A program made the translations under genes and the position numbers. Shown in pieces: positions 7,513 to 16,782 of a stretch of 64,000 bases of DNA (its first letter is position 1; every line of letters begins with the position of its first letter). The DNA comes from Pedobacter sp. MR2016-24 (GTDB taxonomy: Bacteria > Bacteroidota > Bacteroidia > Sphingobacteriales > Sphingobacteriaceae). The stretch is taken from the NCBI RefSeq assembly GCF_026239655.1, contig NZ_JAPIVO010000005.1, positions 62,001 to 126,000 of the forward strand, given 5' to 3'. Below the pieces are notes generated by a model, which worked only from the letters and a program-made list of their open reading frames with translations, searched no databases and was not told the origin of the DNA.

Positions 7513-10401
7513 TTAATTCTTAACGTCTTTAGCTACCTGTTTTTCAGCACTTTCAGCTTTCTTCTCCTGGGCTTTTTTCACTTTCCGTTGTTCTGCTCCC
7601 GATTTCTTTTGATCGCGTTTTTCTTCCCGGATCACCTTGTTGATTTTCCTGTTGTAAAGTGCAGTTACTATTCCCTGACCAGTTCTGCTGAAAAACTTAA
7701 TTTTCGGCTTGTCGCTCGTTCCTGTCACCGCAACAGGAACACTGATCCAGCCCGCAGGTGGCAATCCAACCTTTACGAGGATATCCAGTAATCCATTGAA
7801 ACTGGTAGTTCCGCTAATGGAAGGTCTGAGCACAGAGACTTTAAATTTAAATTCATCTATGTGGATCAGGTTATTTTTAATCTGAGTTACAATGTTAACC
7901 CCTTTCATATCAGGATTATTGAAGGCATCAGCCCCTACATTATCGCCAATAACAGACAGCATCTTTAGATTTTTCACTGCTACATCGCGCAGGTTCACTA
8001 CACCGCCTCCCTCCAGAGAAGGATAGATAGGCGCCATATTCTGATCAAAATCTCCTTTCAATTTATAATCCAGCGACACAATTCCACTAACATCCTTTGC
8101 TGAAGTAGCTAATTCACGCACCATGTCGATTTCTTTGTATGCCTTTTGCACATTAAAGTCCATTACCTTAAATGCAACGTCAAAGTTGGCGGTTAAGGGC
8201 GACTCGTCCTGGTAACGGGCATCAATGTTCATCCTGCTTCCAATAATGTCGAAAGAGGTGTTTTTCAAAAATACCTGGCCATTCTGTACGGTTGCCATCC
8301 CCTGAAGCTGATGAATATCCAATCCTTTAAAGCCAACTTTTTTTGCATTAACTTTTAAGGATACGTCCAGATTTTTTGGAACAATCACTACACCGCTACT
8401 TTTAGGATTCTCCGCTTTCGCGTATTCAATGGCCAGGGATTGTGCATCATTATCACCGCTTTGCAGTGCCATAAACTCATCAACCAGGATATAGTCGGAC
8501 CGCAGGCCAAAGTTTCCGTGGAGTGTTCCTTTACGCGCTATAAAATAATTGATCGTGTTCAGCAGATAACCATCCAGCGAGAAGTCAGATTTCCCGTAAG
8601 TGGCATAAAACTTCCTGAACCACATTTTTTCGTTTTCAAACTCAAAACTTCCCTCTTTCAAATAAAATGGCTTTGGCAGATATGCTGTATTTGCCTTTAT
8701 GTTTTTCAGGATCAACGTGCCTTTATTATCAAGTTTGCTGTACTGACCTGAGGTGGCATAACTTTGCCGGCCGTTAAGCGAAAGGTCTGCCGTTACCAAT
8801 CCGCTCACATCTAATCCTTTTCTTGCAAATACCTGGTAAATTTTCCCAATATTTAATACCCCTTTTGCACGCACTTTATAAAGCAGATCTTCAAAATTTT
8901 GTAAATCTGCATCAACAAACACGGGGTTTCCCTCAAAATCAAATTTGAAAGGAGAAAGTTTTACGCCAAGACTGCTGAAAGTTCCGTCGGTATTATTGAT
9001 ATTAGCCGTCAGGTTGATATTTTTTATCGGGTTTGGGTAGGCTGTTGTTTTTAGCCAGCCATCCTTCAGGTTCAGATAGCCCTTAGTTTTTGGAAAAAGT
9101 TTTTTATCCATGCTGAAGATACCGTTCGCGTTAACATCGGCATTCATCAGCCCTTTGAGGTCAAGATCTTTTAAGCCTAATGCTTCATCTAGCGTTTGCA
9201 GGTTAAGAGCACCTTTCATTACAGCATTCACACCCATCTCGCTCAATCCTTTGGTTTTAACAACTGCCCGGAAAGCGCTTTTTGGTCCGAGGTCAAAATT
9301 CAGTGTTTTCAGATCCACTCCTAATTTTTCAGGATCCAAAGAAGGGAAATCTATCCCCAGATCGACATTGAGGTGATCCATTGGTACCGGAGCTTTTTCG
9401 CTTGAAATCCTACCGTCCTTAACCAGTAAACGCGCTGTGAAATTTGGCTTTACTTTCCTTGGTTCACTAAACTGTCCTTTCAGGCTAATAAAGAGATCAC
9501 TGTTCCCTTTAAGTTTAGTGTCCTTAGCCCAGTCCAGATATTGCGGTGGCAACACAGAAATCATATCACGAATAGTAGTTTTTTCTGAGGCAGCTTTGAT
9601 ATCGAGGTTATATCCATCTTTGAGGATGGTCACAAAACCGGTAAACTTTAATGGCAGATCATTGATCCTCAATTCATTTTTCTTGAGGACAAAAGTTAGT
9701 GCGTTCGTATTGATCCTTGTAATCAGGTCGGCACGCAGTGATTTCTGTCTGGCATAATAAACCCGGTTGAGACTAAAATCCAGTTGATCAATATTAAGGT
9801 CAGTTTTAAGGTCAAAAATATCTTCACTTAATCCGCCTGTACCTGTATAATTAAGTCCTTTCGCATCTACTAATATATTAGCCGAGTGATCTTTATATCT
9901 GATATTACAGTTCCTGAATTTGATAAGATCTACCTTTATTGAGGTCTCCTTTGCCGTGGTATCTTTTGGACCTGCAGACGGACTGGAAACATATACATTA
10001 TAATTGGCTTCTCCTTTACTGTTGACATAAACATTTGCAAAAGCATCACTTACGTAAATTTCATTAATCTTTACTTCACCATCAAAAATAAGATTTTTAA
10101 GATTGATTCCGGCTGCCACTTCTTTGGCAGACAGTAAGGTATCCTGCTGAAAAGGCCTGGAACCTTTAAGTAATAATTCATCCACAGAAACGGTAAGGGA
10201 GGGAAAATGCCGGAAAAAAGTAAGATGCACCTTTTTGTATTCCAGTTTTCCCGCAAGCTTCTTATTCGCGAATATTTTTACCTGTTCTGATATTGTTCCC
10301 GGAAACAATAACGGAATAATAAACATCAGAAATAATATAAACGCTATAAAAATCCCGAACCATTTTAACGTTTTCAAAGCTAATTCTTTGATCTTTTCCA
10401 T
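7513..10401 (-). CDS. AsmA family protein
   Basis: A 962-residue envelope protein with one N-terminal membrane anchor (about 13-33, FGIFIAFILFLMFIIPLLF). A very long repetitive beta-rich periplasmic region follows, with AsmA hallmarks such as LNIDQLDFSLNRV and the C-terminal FNGLLDILVKVGLPPAGWISVPVAVTG area. AsmA-like proteins are bridge-like lipid-transfer or outer-membrane-homeostasis proteins. The last 40 residues are extremely Lys/Glu-rich, a charged tail. The frame is open to 10473, but the ATG at 10401 (MEKIKELALK) puts the anchor at a normal position and is preferred. It lies downstream of the VOC gene on the same strand, 136 bp away. Confidence 0.88.
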   Translation of the reverse strand: MEKIKELALKTLKWFGIFIAFILFLMFIIPLLFPGTISEQVKIFANKKLAGKLEYKKVHLTFFRHFPSLTVSVDELLLKGSRPFQQDTLLSAKEVAAGINLKNLIFDGEVKINEIYVSDAFANVYVNSKGEANYNVYVSSPSAGPKDTTAKETSIKVDLIKFRNCNIRYKDHSANILVDAKGLNYTGTGGLSEDIFDLKTDLNIDQLDFSLNRVYYARQKSLRADLITRINTNALTFVLKKNELRINDLPLKFTGFVTILKDGYNLDIKAASEKTTIRDMISVLPPQYLDWAKDTKLKGNSDLFISLKGQFSEPRKVKPNFTARLLVKDGRISSEKAPVPMDHLNVDLGIDFPSLDPEKLGVDLKTLNFDLGPKSAFRAVVKTKGLSEMGVNAVMKGALNLQTLDEALGLKDLDLKGLMNADVNANGIFSMDKKLFPKTKGYLNLKDGWLKTTAYPNPIKNINLTANINNTDGTFSSLGVKLSPFKFDFEGNPVFVDADLQNFEDLLYKVRAKGVLNIGKIYQVFARKGLDVSGLVTADLSLNGRQSYATSGQYSKLDNKGTLILKNIKANTAYLPKPFYLKEGSFEFENEKMWFRKFYATYGKSDFSLDGYLLNTINYFIARKGTLHGNFGLRSDYILVDEFMALQSGDNDAQSLAIEYAKAENPKSSGVVIVPKNLDVSLKVNAKKVGFKGLDIHQLQGMATVQNGQVFLKNTSFDIIGSRMNIDARYQDESPLTANFDVAFKVMDFNVQKAYKEIDMVRELATSAKDVSGIVSLDYKLKGDFDQNMAPIYPSLEGGGVVNLRDVAVKNLKMLSVIGDNVGADAFNNPDMKGVNIVTQIKNNLIHIDEFKFKVSVLRPSISGTTSFNGLLDILVKVGLPPAGWISVPVAVTGTSDKPKIKFFSRTGQGIVTALYNRKINKVIREEKRDQKKSGAEQRKVKKAQEKKAESAEKQVAKDVKN

Positions 10402-10537
10402 AGATTGATAATGATTTCGATTTATCTCAGGTAATGCATAGCATATGCACGAACCCGAGCTATCTAAAATCAAGCCAGCTTCTTTACGATGATCCTGATG
10501 CCAGGAAATCCTTAACTAAGGGTCAGCATTGAGCGGA

Positions 10538-11011
10538 TTACTCTTTAGGTTCCCATAATTGGATTTTATTTCCTTCGGGATCTAAGATATGTACGAATTT
10601 CCCGTAGTCGTACGTTTCGATTGTGTCTACGATCGTTACATTCTCCTTTTTCAATTCTTCAACCAGCGCTTCCAGGTTCTCTACGCGATAATTTATCATA
10701 AAATCTTTGACAGAAGGCTCAAAATACTTTGTATCTTCTGCAAAAGGATTCCACTGCGTAAGCCCCTTTTTAGTACTGTCATCCGCCTCGCGCCATTCAA
10801 AACTTGTTCCGTATGGGCTGGTATCAAACCCTAAATGAGTTTTGTACCATTCATTGATTGCTTTTGGGTCCTTACATTTGAAGAAAACACCCCCTATTCC
10901 CGTTACTTTTTTCATTTTTTTATTTGTTTTTTCAGGTATTATTGTTTTAAAAGCAAAGCCTAACAAAAACGAAACAACTACAAGTGCAAAGGTCAGTGAT
11001 ATTCTTTTCAT
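10538..11011 (-). CDS. VOC family (glyoxalase-like) protein with N-terminal membrane segment
   Basis: Residues of about 36-157 form one vicinal-oxygen-chelate fold: GGVFFKCKDPKAINEWYKTHLGF at the start of module one and FVHILDPEGNKIQLWEP at the end, with a final Glu as the usual metal ligand. Residues 6-24 (LTFALVVVSFLLGFAFKTI) are hydrophobic and read as a membrane anchor or uncleaved signal. That is unusual because most VOC proteins are soluble and begin directly at MKKVTGIGG, here Met33 (position 10915). If the anchor is real, the protein is exported or tethered. Function could be lyase, dioxygenase or drug binding; no substrate is evident. Confidence 0.85.
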   Translation of the reverse strand: MKRISLTFALVVVSFLLGFAFKTIIPEKTNKKMKKVTGIGGVFFKCKDPKAINEWYKTHLGFDTSPYGTSFEWREADDSTKKGLTQWNPFAEDTKYFEPSVKDFMINYRVENLEALVEELKKENVTIVDTIETYDYGKFVHILDPEGNKIQLWEPKE

Positions 11012-11232
11012 GCTCCATTAATATTAATTGTTATCAGATTAAGCCATCGGTTTCTTACTATCAATAAGAAAAGCAATTGAATGTCAAAAATTATGTTTCT
11101 TTTGTTATTTTAAAGGTAATAAAATGATGCATAAATATTTAGTCAAATTTTTACCCGGCTGCAACCATTAATTCTTTATTCACGTCTTGTTTCTGGTATC
11201 CATAGGAGATCATTTATTTAAACAGCAAACTC

Positions 11233-12015
11233 GTGACGACATCAAAGCCCACCACTGCAAGACAAATCGGGATAGCTGTAATAGTTATCCTGACACTGAT
11301 TACTGCTTTAGAGATCAGGGACATCTTTAAATTGATCGGGATAAAGGTGCCCGGGTTGCCTATGCCTTATGGCGGGGCGATTCTCGACAATCTCCTGGCA
11401 GTAGTTACTGTGATAGCTATATCTATGGTCCTGATGCGAAGAAAGTCTGGCGGACTAAATTCATCATTGGGTCTTGGAACGAATGGCTTTAAAGGCCCTG
11501 CGCTGGCATTGATGGCAACTATCCCCTGTTGGGCAGTTTTTGCCATTAGAGGGAAGTTAGCAGAAGATATTGATATTGTTAGCCTGCTGATGACGGCCAT
11601 TATATTTCCTCTAGCCGAGGAGATTGTTTTCCGTGGCTTTGGATTTATTTTCACCCGAAAAAAACTTCACTGGGCATTCCTCCCGGCAGCATTGCTACAG
11701 TCTGTTGTATTTGGTTGGATACACTGGGTGGGTGCCGGAGGAGGTGGACAAGTAGCGTTGGAGGTATTTCTGATTACTTTTTTTGGCGCGGTATTATTTG
11801 CTGTTCTGAATGCTTTAGATGCTTATACGTTATGGAGCGGATTTGTCTTTCATGCCTCCCTGAATGCTACGTGGATTTTTTTTACGGTATCAGATACGGC
11901 TGCAACGGATTGGACAGGTAACATCGTCAGACTTGTAAGCGCTGTTCTGGCTATACTGCTGCTTCGTATGTTTGTATACAAACGTGCTTACGTTGGCACA
12001 AATCCTCCCAAATAA
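11233..12015 (+). CDS. CPBP family intramembrane glutamic endopeptidase
   Basis: A 260-residue polytopic membrane protein. It shows the three CPBP/ABI motifs: EEIVFRG with E129, E130 and R134; FGWIHW with H164; and FHASLNATW with H207 and N211. These match the Rce1-type glutamate-histidine active site. Such proteases process membrane-associated peptides or prenylated proteins, and some serve in bacteriocin self-immunity; the role here is unknown. Translation appears to start at GTG 11233; no better in-frame ATG exists before the first helix. The gene is divergent from the VOC gene over a 221-bp gap in which I see no other gene. Confidence 0.88.
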   Translation: MTTSKPTTARQIGIAVIVILTLITALEIRDIFKLIGIKVPGLPMPYGGAILDNLLAVVTVIAISMVLMRRKSGGLNSSLGLGTNGFKGPALALMATIPCWAVFAIRGKLAEDIDIVSLLMTAIIFPLAEEIVFRGFGFIFTRKKLHWAFLPAALLQSVVFGWIHWVGAGGGGQVALEVFLITFFGAVLFAVLNALDAYTLWSGFVFHASLNATWIFFTVSDTAATDWTGNIVRLVSAVLAILLLRMFVYKRAYVGTNPPK

Positions 12016-12050
12016 TGGGTAACTTGCCGCTTTAAATAAACAATTTATCT

Positions 12051-13175
12051 ATGCCATTTAGTTCCCTTGGTTTATCACCTGCGCTTTTAAGCACATTGGT
12101 AGAACAAAATTATACAAAGCCTACTCCTATTCAGGAAACTTCAATACCGGCAATCCTAAGCAAAAAAGACGTTCTGGGTATAGCTAAGACAGGATCAGGA
12201 AAAACTGCTGCTTATGTTTTGCCTATTCTAATGAATTTACAGCAGTCTGTTTTAGTGAAAAATCGCCAGGCGAATGTATTGGTTTTAGTACCGACACGTG
12301 AACTCGCAGAACAGGTGAAAGATATATTTAAAATATTCAGCAAAGCACTTCCTCAACCTGTTAAAACCCTGGCTGTGTATGGAGGGGTGTCCATCAACCC
12401 GCAAATGATGGCATTACAGGGCGTAAATGTACTGGTAGCTACGCCCGGACGATTGCTGGAATTACTCGATGCCAATTCGGTACAGCTTTCGGCTATTGAG
12501 ACACTGGTATTAGATGAAGCAGACAAGATGCTTAATTTAGGATTCAAGGAAGAAATGAATAAAATACTTGCGTTTTTACCAGAAAAACGCCAGAATATAC
12601 TATTCTCTGCCACGCTGAGCACTGACCTTGAAAATATCAACCAAATATTGCTTCATTACCCTGTGGTGATTAAAATAGCAGATGATGAATTATCATTAGA
12701 CCTGATTAACCAGGTGGCTTATATTGTCTCTCCAGAAAAGAAGGGTCCGTTTTTACGTCACCTGATCAGTCAGCAAAAAATGAAACAAGTGCTGGTATTT
12801 GCTTCTTCCGTTCAACAGGTAGATGCTATTGTAAATAAGCTGTGTAAAAACAAGATAGATGCAAAATCTATTCATAGTAAAAAAAGTCACGGGAACAGAA
12901 CTGATACCTTAACACTATTTAAAGCAGGAAAATTGCGGGTTTTAGTGGCCACAGATTTAATGGGAAGAGGAATTGATATTAATTTTCTTCCTTTTGTCAT
13001 CAATTACGAATTACCAAGATCACCAAAAGATTATGTACACCGGATTGGAAGAACTGGTCGCGCAGACGCCCCCGGAGAAGCCATTTCCCTCGTTAGCCCC
13101 GATGAACTCCATCACTTTGAAGTGATCCAGAAAAAAATGGGTAAAAAGGTTGAAATAAGGGAAACAGAATTATAA
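12051..13175 (+). CDS. DEAD-box RNA helicase (RhlE/DbpA-like)
   Basis: All DEAD-box motifs are present in order: Q motif KPTPIQ (near 23), Walker A AKTGSGKT (near 44), PTRELAEQ, TPGRLLEL, VLDEADKML (DEAD near 155), SATLS, VFASSVQQ, ATDLMGRGID and HRIGRTGRAD. At 374 residues it is a minimal two-RecA-domain helicase without a C-terminal RNA-binding extension, as in short RhlE forms. It is expected to unwind structured RNA with ATP in ribosome assembly, mRNA decay or cold adaptation. It follows the CPBP gene by 35 bp and may be co-transcribed with it. Confidence 0.95.
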   Translation: MPFSSLGLSPALLSTLVEQNYTKPTPIQETSIPAILSKKDVLGIAKTGSGKTAAYVLPILMNLQQSVLVKNRQANVLVLVPTRELAEQVKDIFKIFSKALPQPVKTLAVYGGVSINPQMMALQGVNVLVATPGRLLELLDANSVQLSAIETLVLDEADKMLNLGFKEEMNKILAFLPEKRQNILFSATLSTDLENINQILLHYPVVIKIADDELSLDLINQVAYIVSPEKKGPFLRHLISQQKMKQVLVFASSVQQVDAIVNKLCKNKIDAKSIHSKKSHGNRTDTLTLFKAGKLRVLVATDLMGRGIDINFLPFVINYELPRSPKDYVHRIGRTGRADAPGEAISLVSPDELHHFEVIQKKMGKKVEIRETEL

Positions 13176-13179
13176 CACA

Positions 13180-13344
13180 ATTGCAATTGCGAACCTGAGC
13201 CATTTTCTCATAGGTGGCCTTGCATTGACGAAAGCAGTAGTAAATAACCATCAATTACCTGTGATATTTACCATAGTAGCTGTTTTGTTTATGGTAATGG
13301 CCGGTGTTTTTGGAATTATAAATTTACGCCATCCCGGGAAATGA
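13180..13344 (+). pseudogene. Possible remnant of a small membrane protein
   Basis: After the helicase stop an open frame reads through to a TGA at 13342-13344. It encodes a stretch including HFLIGGLALTKAVVNN and a hydrophobic helix (VIFTIVAVLFMVMAGVFGI) followed by NLRHPGK. There is no ATG or GTG before the coding-like part; only an ATT at 13180 or an internal TTG. It therefore reads as the C-terminal piece of a lost gene, or a very small protein with an unusual start. The amino-acid pattern looks coding, but the evidence is thin. Confidence 0.35.
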
Positions 13345-13449
13345 GGACTCATCCAGCTGGCGTAAATAGTTTAAATGTTCTCAATGAGGCTTTTTTTACC
13401 ACGATATATCCTATTATCATTGCCCTGACATCTTGATTCACCGGAAACG

Positions 13450-15048
13450 TTATAACATTGCTGGTAAAAGGTATTTTTCTACAATTTCATCGGCCTGGAT
13501 ATGTGCGAATGCTTTACCATAGGCGGAAGCGGTAATAACGATCACGATTGGCAGATCTTTAAACATATAAATCTTGTTCCCCCCATTTCCACTACTGTAG
13601 TATACCTGGTAGGATTTACCTGCGACTACAAATGCCTTGTTCCAAAACAGAAGTCCATAATAACCGGGTCTATCGCCTGGAAGAACCTGTAAAGGTGAGA
13701 GACTTTTCTTTACCCAGGATTTTTCAAGCAGTCGTTCACCATTATATTTGCCTTCATTTAAATATAGCTGTCCATATTTTGCAAAATCCAGTGCGCGCAA
13801 CCTGAGCCCACCACCACCAAAAGGTCTGCCCTGCGGTGTTCGTGCCCACTCGAATTTGTTTATGCCCAGTGGTGTAAATAGCTTTTGATTAGCAAATAAC
13901 TCTGCGCCACCTGGTATATTTCTATCCAGAATATCCATCACCAGATTTGTACCTGCAGTAAAATACGACCAGCTTTCACCATTTTTTCTTCCGGGAACCA
14001 TTGGAAGATCAAGTGTAAATTTTGTATAATCGGCAGTCGGATACATGTTCTCTTCATTTCCAGGAGACGTTTCCACGTCATCATTCCCTTCAAATGCAGC
14101 GCTCATGGTCAATAAATCTACAATTTTTACACTATCCTTTTTTGAGCTGTAATTGTCATAATTTTGGAGCTTATAAAATTCTTTTAAAAGCTGGTTTTCT
14201 GAATGAATAAAACCGTCTTTAATAGCCATGCCCGTGAGTGTTGCGGTTATCGATTTGCTAACCGATCTTGGATCATGCAAGGTTTCTCTATTTTCTCCGT
14301 TGTAATACTGTTCCAGCAGCAATTTCCCTTTTTTCAATACCACTATACCGTTGATCATACGATATGTCTGGTCGGCGATTTTTGTATTTAGCGCAACAAT
14401 CAGGTCCCTGTTCAGCCTGGCTTTGGAAAGTTTGAAACCACTTCCTGCAATTATAGGCTGAGGACCCATTTTCAACGGGTCAATTATTTTGGGAATTCTT
14501 GTCATCTTAATTTGTGCCCGTGCCAGCACCTGACTATATTTTGTTCCATTTTGTTCAACATAGCTGCTTATCTTAATTTCCAGTAACTTCGACTGTGCGT
14601 TTAAAAGTATGAAACCTGCTTTTGCCATAAAGCGGTCCCAAAGGTTAATGCTCCATAAACCAGACCTGCCGGAGCTGATCAGTACAATATCCAGAGGACG
14701 GTTTGTTGTCTTATCAGGGGTTAGGATGGCTCCCGGCCCTAATTTCTCAGCGTATACTTTATTGCCATCTATATAAAAGTCGAAGTTATAGTTGCCGCTA
14801 GCCAGCAGCTCTTCTGTTTTTATTGCCGGAGCGAGCTTGGCAAGTTCAGTTTGAAGAGAAACTTCTGGTGACAATAGGAGATATAAATCTTTGTCTGAAC
14901 CCACATTGTAGGAAGAAATGACCCGCGAAGTCTGCACACTATCCCTGGCAGGCCTGAAATCAAAAAAAGCTAATTTCTGCGCATAGGACTGCATTGCGAG
15001 AAGCGTTAATATAAGAATAAGAACTGTGGCATAAGATTTCCGTATCAT
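13450..15048 (-). CDS. Secreted serine hydrolase (class C beta-lactamase fold)
   Basis: A signal peptide ends near residue 23 (LLAMQSYAQK). The N-terminal 215 residues are a family-specific beta-rich domain. The beta-lactamase/transpeptidase-like domain follows, with the SxxK motif SVSK (S262, K265), the tyrosine motif in WSYFTAGTN near 366 and a C-terminal GNGGNKI, the likely HxG/KTG equivalent. This family includes esterases, D-aminopeptidases and penicillin-binding relatives; true beta-lactamase activity is unlikely to be its main role. It is the downstream gene of an AraC regulator on the same strand, 61 bp away, which may control it. Confidence 0.87.
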   Translation of the reverse strand: MIRKSYATVLILILTLLAMQSYAQKLAFFDFRPARDSVQTSRVISSYNVGSDKDLYLLLSPEVSLQTELAKLAPAIKTEELLASGNYNFDFYIDGNKVYAEKLGPGAILTPDKTTNRPLDIVLISSGRSGLWSINLWDRFMAKAGFILLNAQSKLLEIKISSYVEQNGTKYSQVLARAQIKMTRIPKIIDPLKMGPQPIIAGSGFKLSKARLNRDLIVALNTKIADQTYRMINGIVVLKKGKLLLEQYYNGENRETLHDPRSVSKSITATLTGMAIKDGFIHSENQLLKEFYKLQNYDNYSSKKDSVKIVDLLTMSAAFEGNDDVETSPGNEENMYPTADYTKFTLDLPMVPGRKNGESWSYFTAGTNLVMDILDRNIPGGAELFANQKLFTPLGINKFEWARTPQGRPFGGGGLRLRALDFAKYGQLYLNEGKYNGERLLEKSWVKKSLSPLQVLPGDRPGYYGLLFWNKAFVVAGKSYQVYYSSGNGGNKIYMFKDLPIVIVITASAYGKAFAHIQADEIVEKYLLPAML

Positions 15049-15109
15049 AATTTTTTATTCAAAAATAAGGCAGCGCAATGGTACAATATAGAATGAGATT
15101 AACATCGGA

Positions 15110-15916
15110 CTAGAATTGAATGAGCCGTCTGAAAAATAATGGAGTATTTCCGCTAAGAGTCTTGAAACACCTGATCATATGACTCTGATCAGCAAACCCG
15201 CAGCAATGGGCAACTGTACTCAGGGAATTTCCTTTGACAGCTAACATAGAAAATGCTCTTTCTACTTTTAACAGGCGGATATATTCGGCGATGGTGCAAC
15301 CAAAGTATTTTGTGAACGATCTTGATAAGTGAACCGGATGGACACCTGCTACTATGGCGATTTCTTTAAGGTTTGGGGGACAGAAATAATTGTCCTGAAG
15401 GAGGTCATCAACTCTATCTACCCATGATGGTCTGAATGCTGATTCCCTGGAACCGGAAAAAAATGGATTTGTTGCTTCTATAACCAGATTTTGAACACCA
15501 AGTGTTGTCAGATCATCGGCAATCTTACTTTCTCTTAATAGCTGATAAAATAAGATTTTCGTTTTGGGGCAAAGCAGTTCAAAGCTTCCCTCCTTTACGT
15601 CCGCATGAGGGAACATTTCACTAATCCAGCGTTGCTGAAGCTCGAGGTGCATACCACGGGTTTCTCCACGTGGTTTGATATTATAATGCGATTCCTGAGC
15701 ATTATGGAATAAAAGACTTCCCGCTGAGAGATTTACCTTGCCTTTTTTATTGCCCTCGATTACTTTCCCTGATAAGATGAAGGTGAAATAGACATTCTCA
15801 TGGTAGTGCCAGTCCACATAATCATGGGTGTAAGCCGTATCAGTAAGAATCAGGCCGCCTGTTTCAAGTTTATGACTTGTTAAGCCGAAGAACTCTCCTG
15901 AACTCAGTTTTTCCAT
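15110..15916 (-). CDS. AraC family transcriptional regulator
   Basis: The 268-residue protein has an N-terminal cupin sensor (DYVDWHYHENVYFTFILSGK around 31-50, and AGSLLFHNAQESHYN around 65-79). A C-terminal AraC HTH pair spans 165-265 (LKEIAIVAGVHPVHLSRSF and LSTVAHCCGFADQSHMIRCF). It precedes the serine hydrolase gene by 61 bp on the same strand, suggesting a regulator-target operon. The ligand is unknown. Confidence 0.9.
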   Translation of the reverse strand: MEKLSSGEFFGLTSHKLETGGLILTDTAYTHDYVDWHYHENVYFTFILSGKVIEGNKKGKVNLSAGSLLFHNAQESHYNIKPRGETRGMHLELQQRWISEMFPHADVKEGSFELLCPKTKILFYQLLRESKIADDLTTLGVQNLVIEATNPFFSGSRESAFRPSWVDRVDDLLQDNYFCPPNLKEIAIVAGVHPVHLSRSFTKYFGCTIAEYIRLLKVERAFSMLAVKGNSLSTVAHCCGFADQSHMIRCFKTLSGNTPLFFRRLIQF

Positions 15917-16094
15917 AATTTTATTTAGAATCTCAGATAGGGAAATTGTTACAAGACAGCAACGTTATCAGCATTTGGTATAAAGTTCAGCTTGTAAAGT
16001 TGTATGATTACAATACTGCAAGAATAATTTTCATAACCTGTAGCATTATTCACATTGTTGACGTTTCAGCTGCAACACCCTAACTCTCAAACCT

Positions 16095-16718
16095 ATGAAA
16101 TACATTTATCTGTTCATCGCTGTCATCTTTCTTTTTGCTTGTTCAAAAGATGAAACCTTTGGTCCGTACAACCTGAAAAACGGACAGGAAGTAGAATTGT
16201 CTGTGGATCATCGCTATGGCGCTATTAATGATCCCCTGATCATCTTACCTCAGAATAAACCTGCTGATCTATCTTTGAGCGGATTTTCTGAAAGAAAACC
16301 CGGTTATATCTACAAGGTCAAAGCGAAAGTACATGTTGATAAAAATCCACCTCAGGATGGTTCCGACAAATGGTTTGAATTCATAAAAATTATCAAAGAA
16401 GAAAAATATTCAGGAAGCGAGCCTTTTGAAATCCAACTGATCAAATCATACGTACCAGGTGGCCCGGTCATTAGCCTGGGAAAGACCACCGACCGTTATA
16501 CCTATATAGCCGATAAGATCATTCTGACCTATGCCAATCAGACAGTAAACGATCAATTGGAAGAAATATATCAGCATAGCCTCGACATTCGTCAAAGTTG
16601 GGGAACTGCCACACCTATAAATATTCCCAAATGGAAAGGTATTAAAGCAACGGTGATACATGATCCTTCTAATTTCGGACAAGCTTATCTGGTACAGCAT
16701 ATTGAGTTTACGCTTTAG
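16095..16718 (+). CDS. DUF4377-like lipoprotein
   Basis: Residues 1-16 are a lipoprotein signal with lipobox FLFAC, so Cys16 is probably lipidated and the protein sits in the envelope. The segment from about residue 67 (RKPGYIYKVKAKVHV, PPQDGSDKWFEFIKII) resembles DUF4377, a small beta domain often linked to HslJ/META-type proteins. There may be a second, diverged copy near the C-terminus. Function is unknown. It is convergent with the GH92 gene over 64 bp, with no strong terminator seen. Confidence 0.75.
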   Translation: MKYIYLFIAVIFLFACSKDETFGPYNLKNGQEVELSVDHRYGAINDPLIILPQNKPADLSLSGFSERKPGYIYKVKAKVHVDKNPPQDGSDKWFEFIKIIKEEKYSGSEPFEIQLIKSYVPGGPVISLGKTTDRYTYIADKIILTYANQTVNDQLEEIYQHSLDIRQSWGTATPINIPKWKGIKATVIHDPSNFGQAYLVQHIEFTL

Positions 16719-16782
16719 CTGATACCCTTCATACCTGAAAAAATAAATAGGGGGTTTCCAATAAACTGTAGAATATCGGTTT

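Noticed and set aside
13450..15048. True class C beta-lactamase (antibiotic resistance gene)
   Set aside because: It has the fold and SxxK motif, but also a long unrelated N-terminal domain and the pattern of esterase/peptidase relatives.
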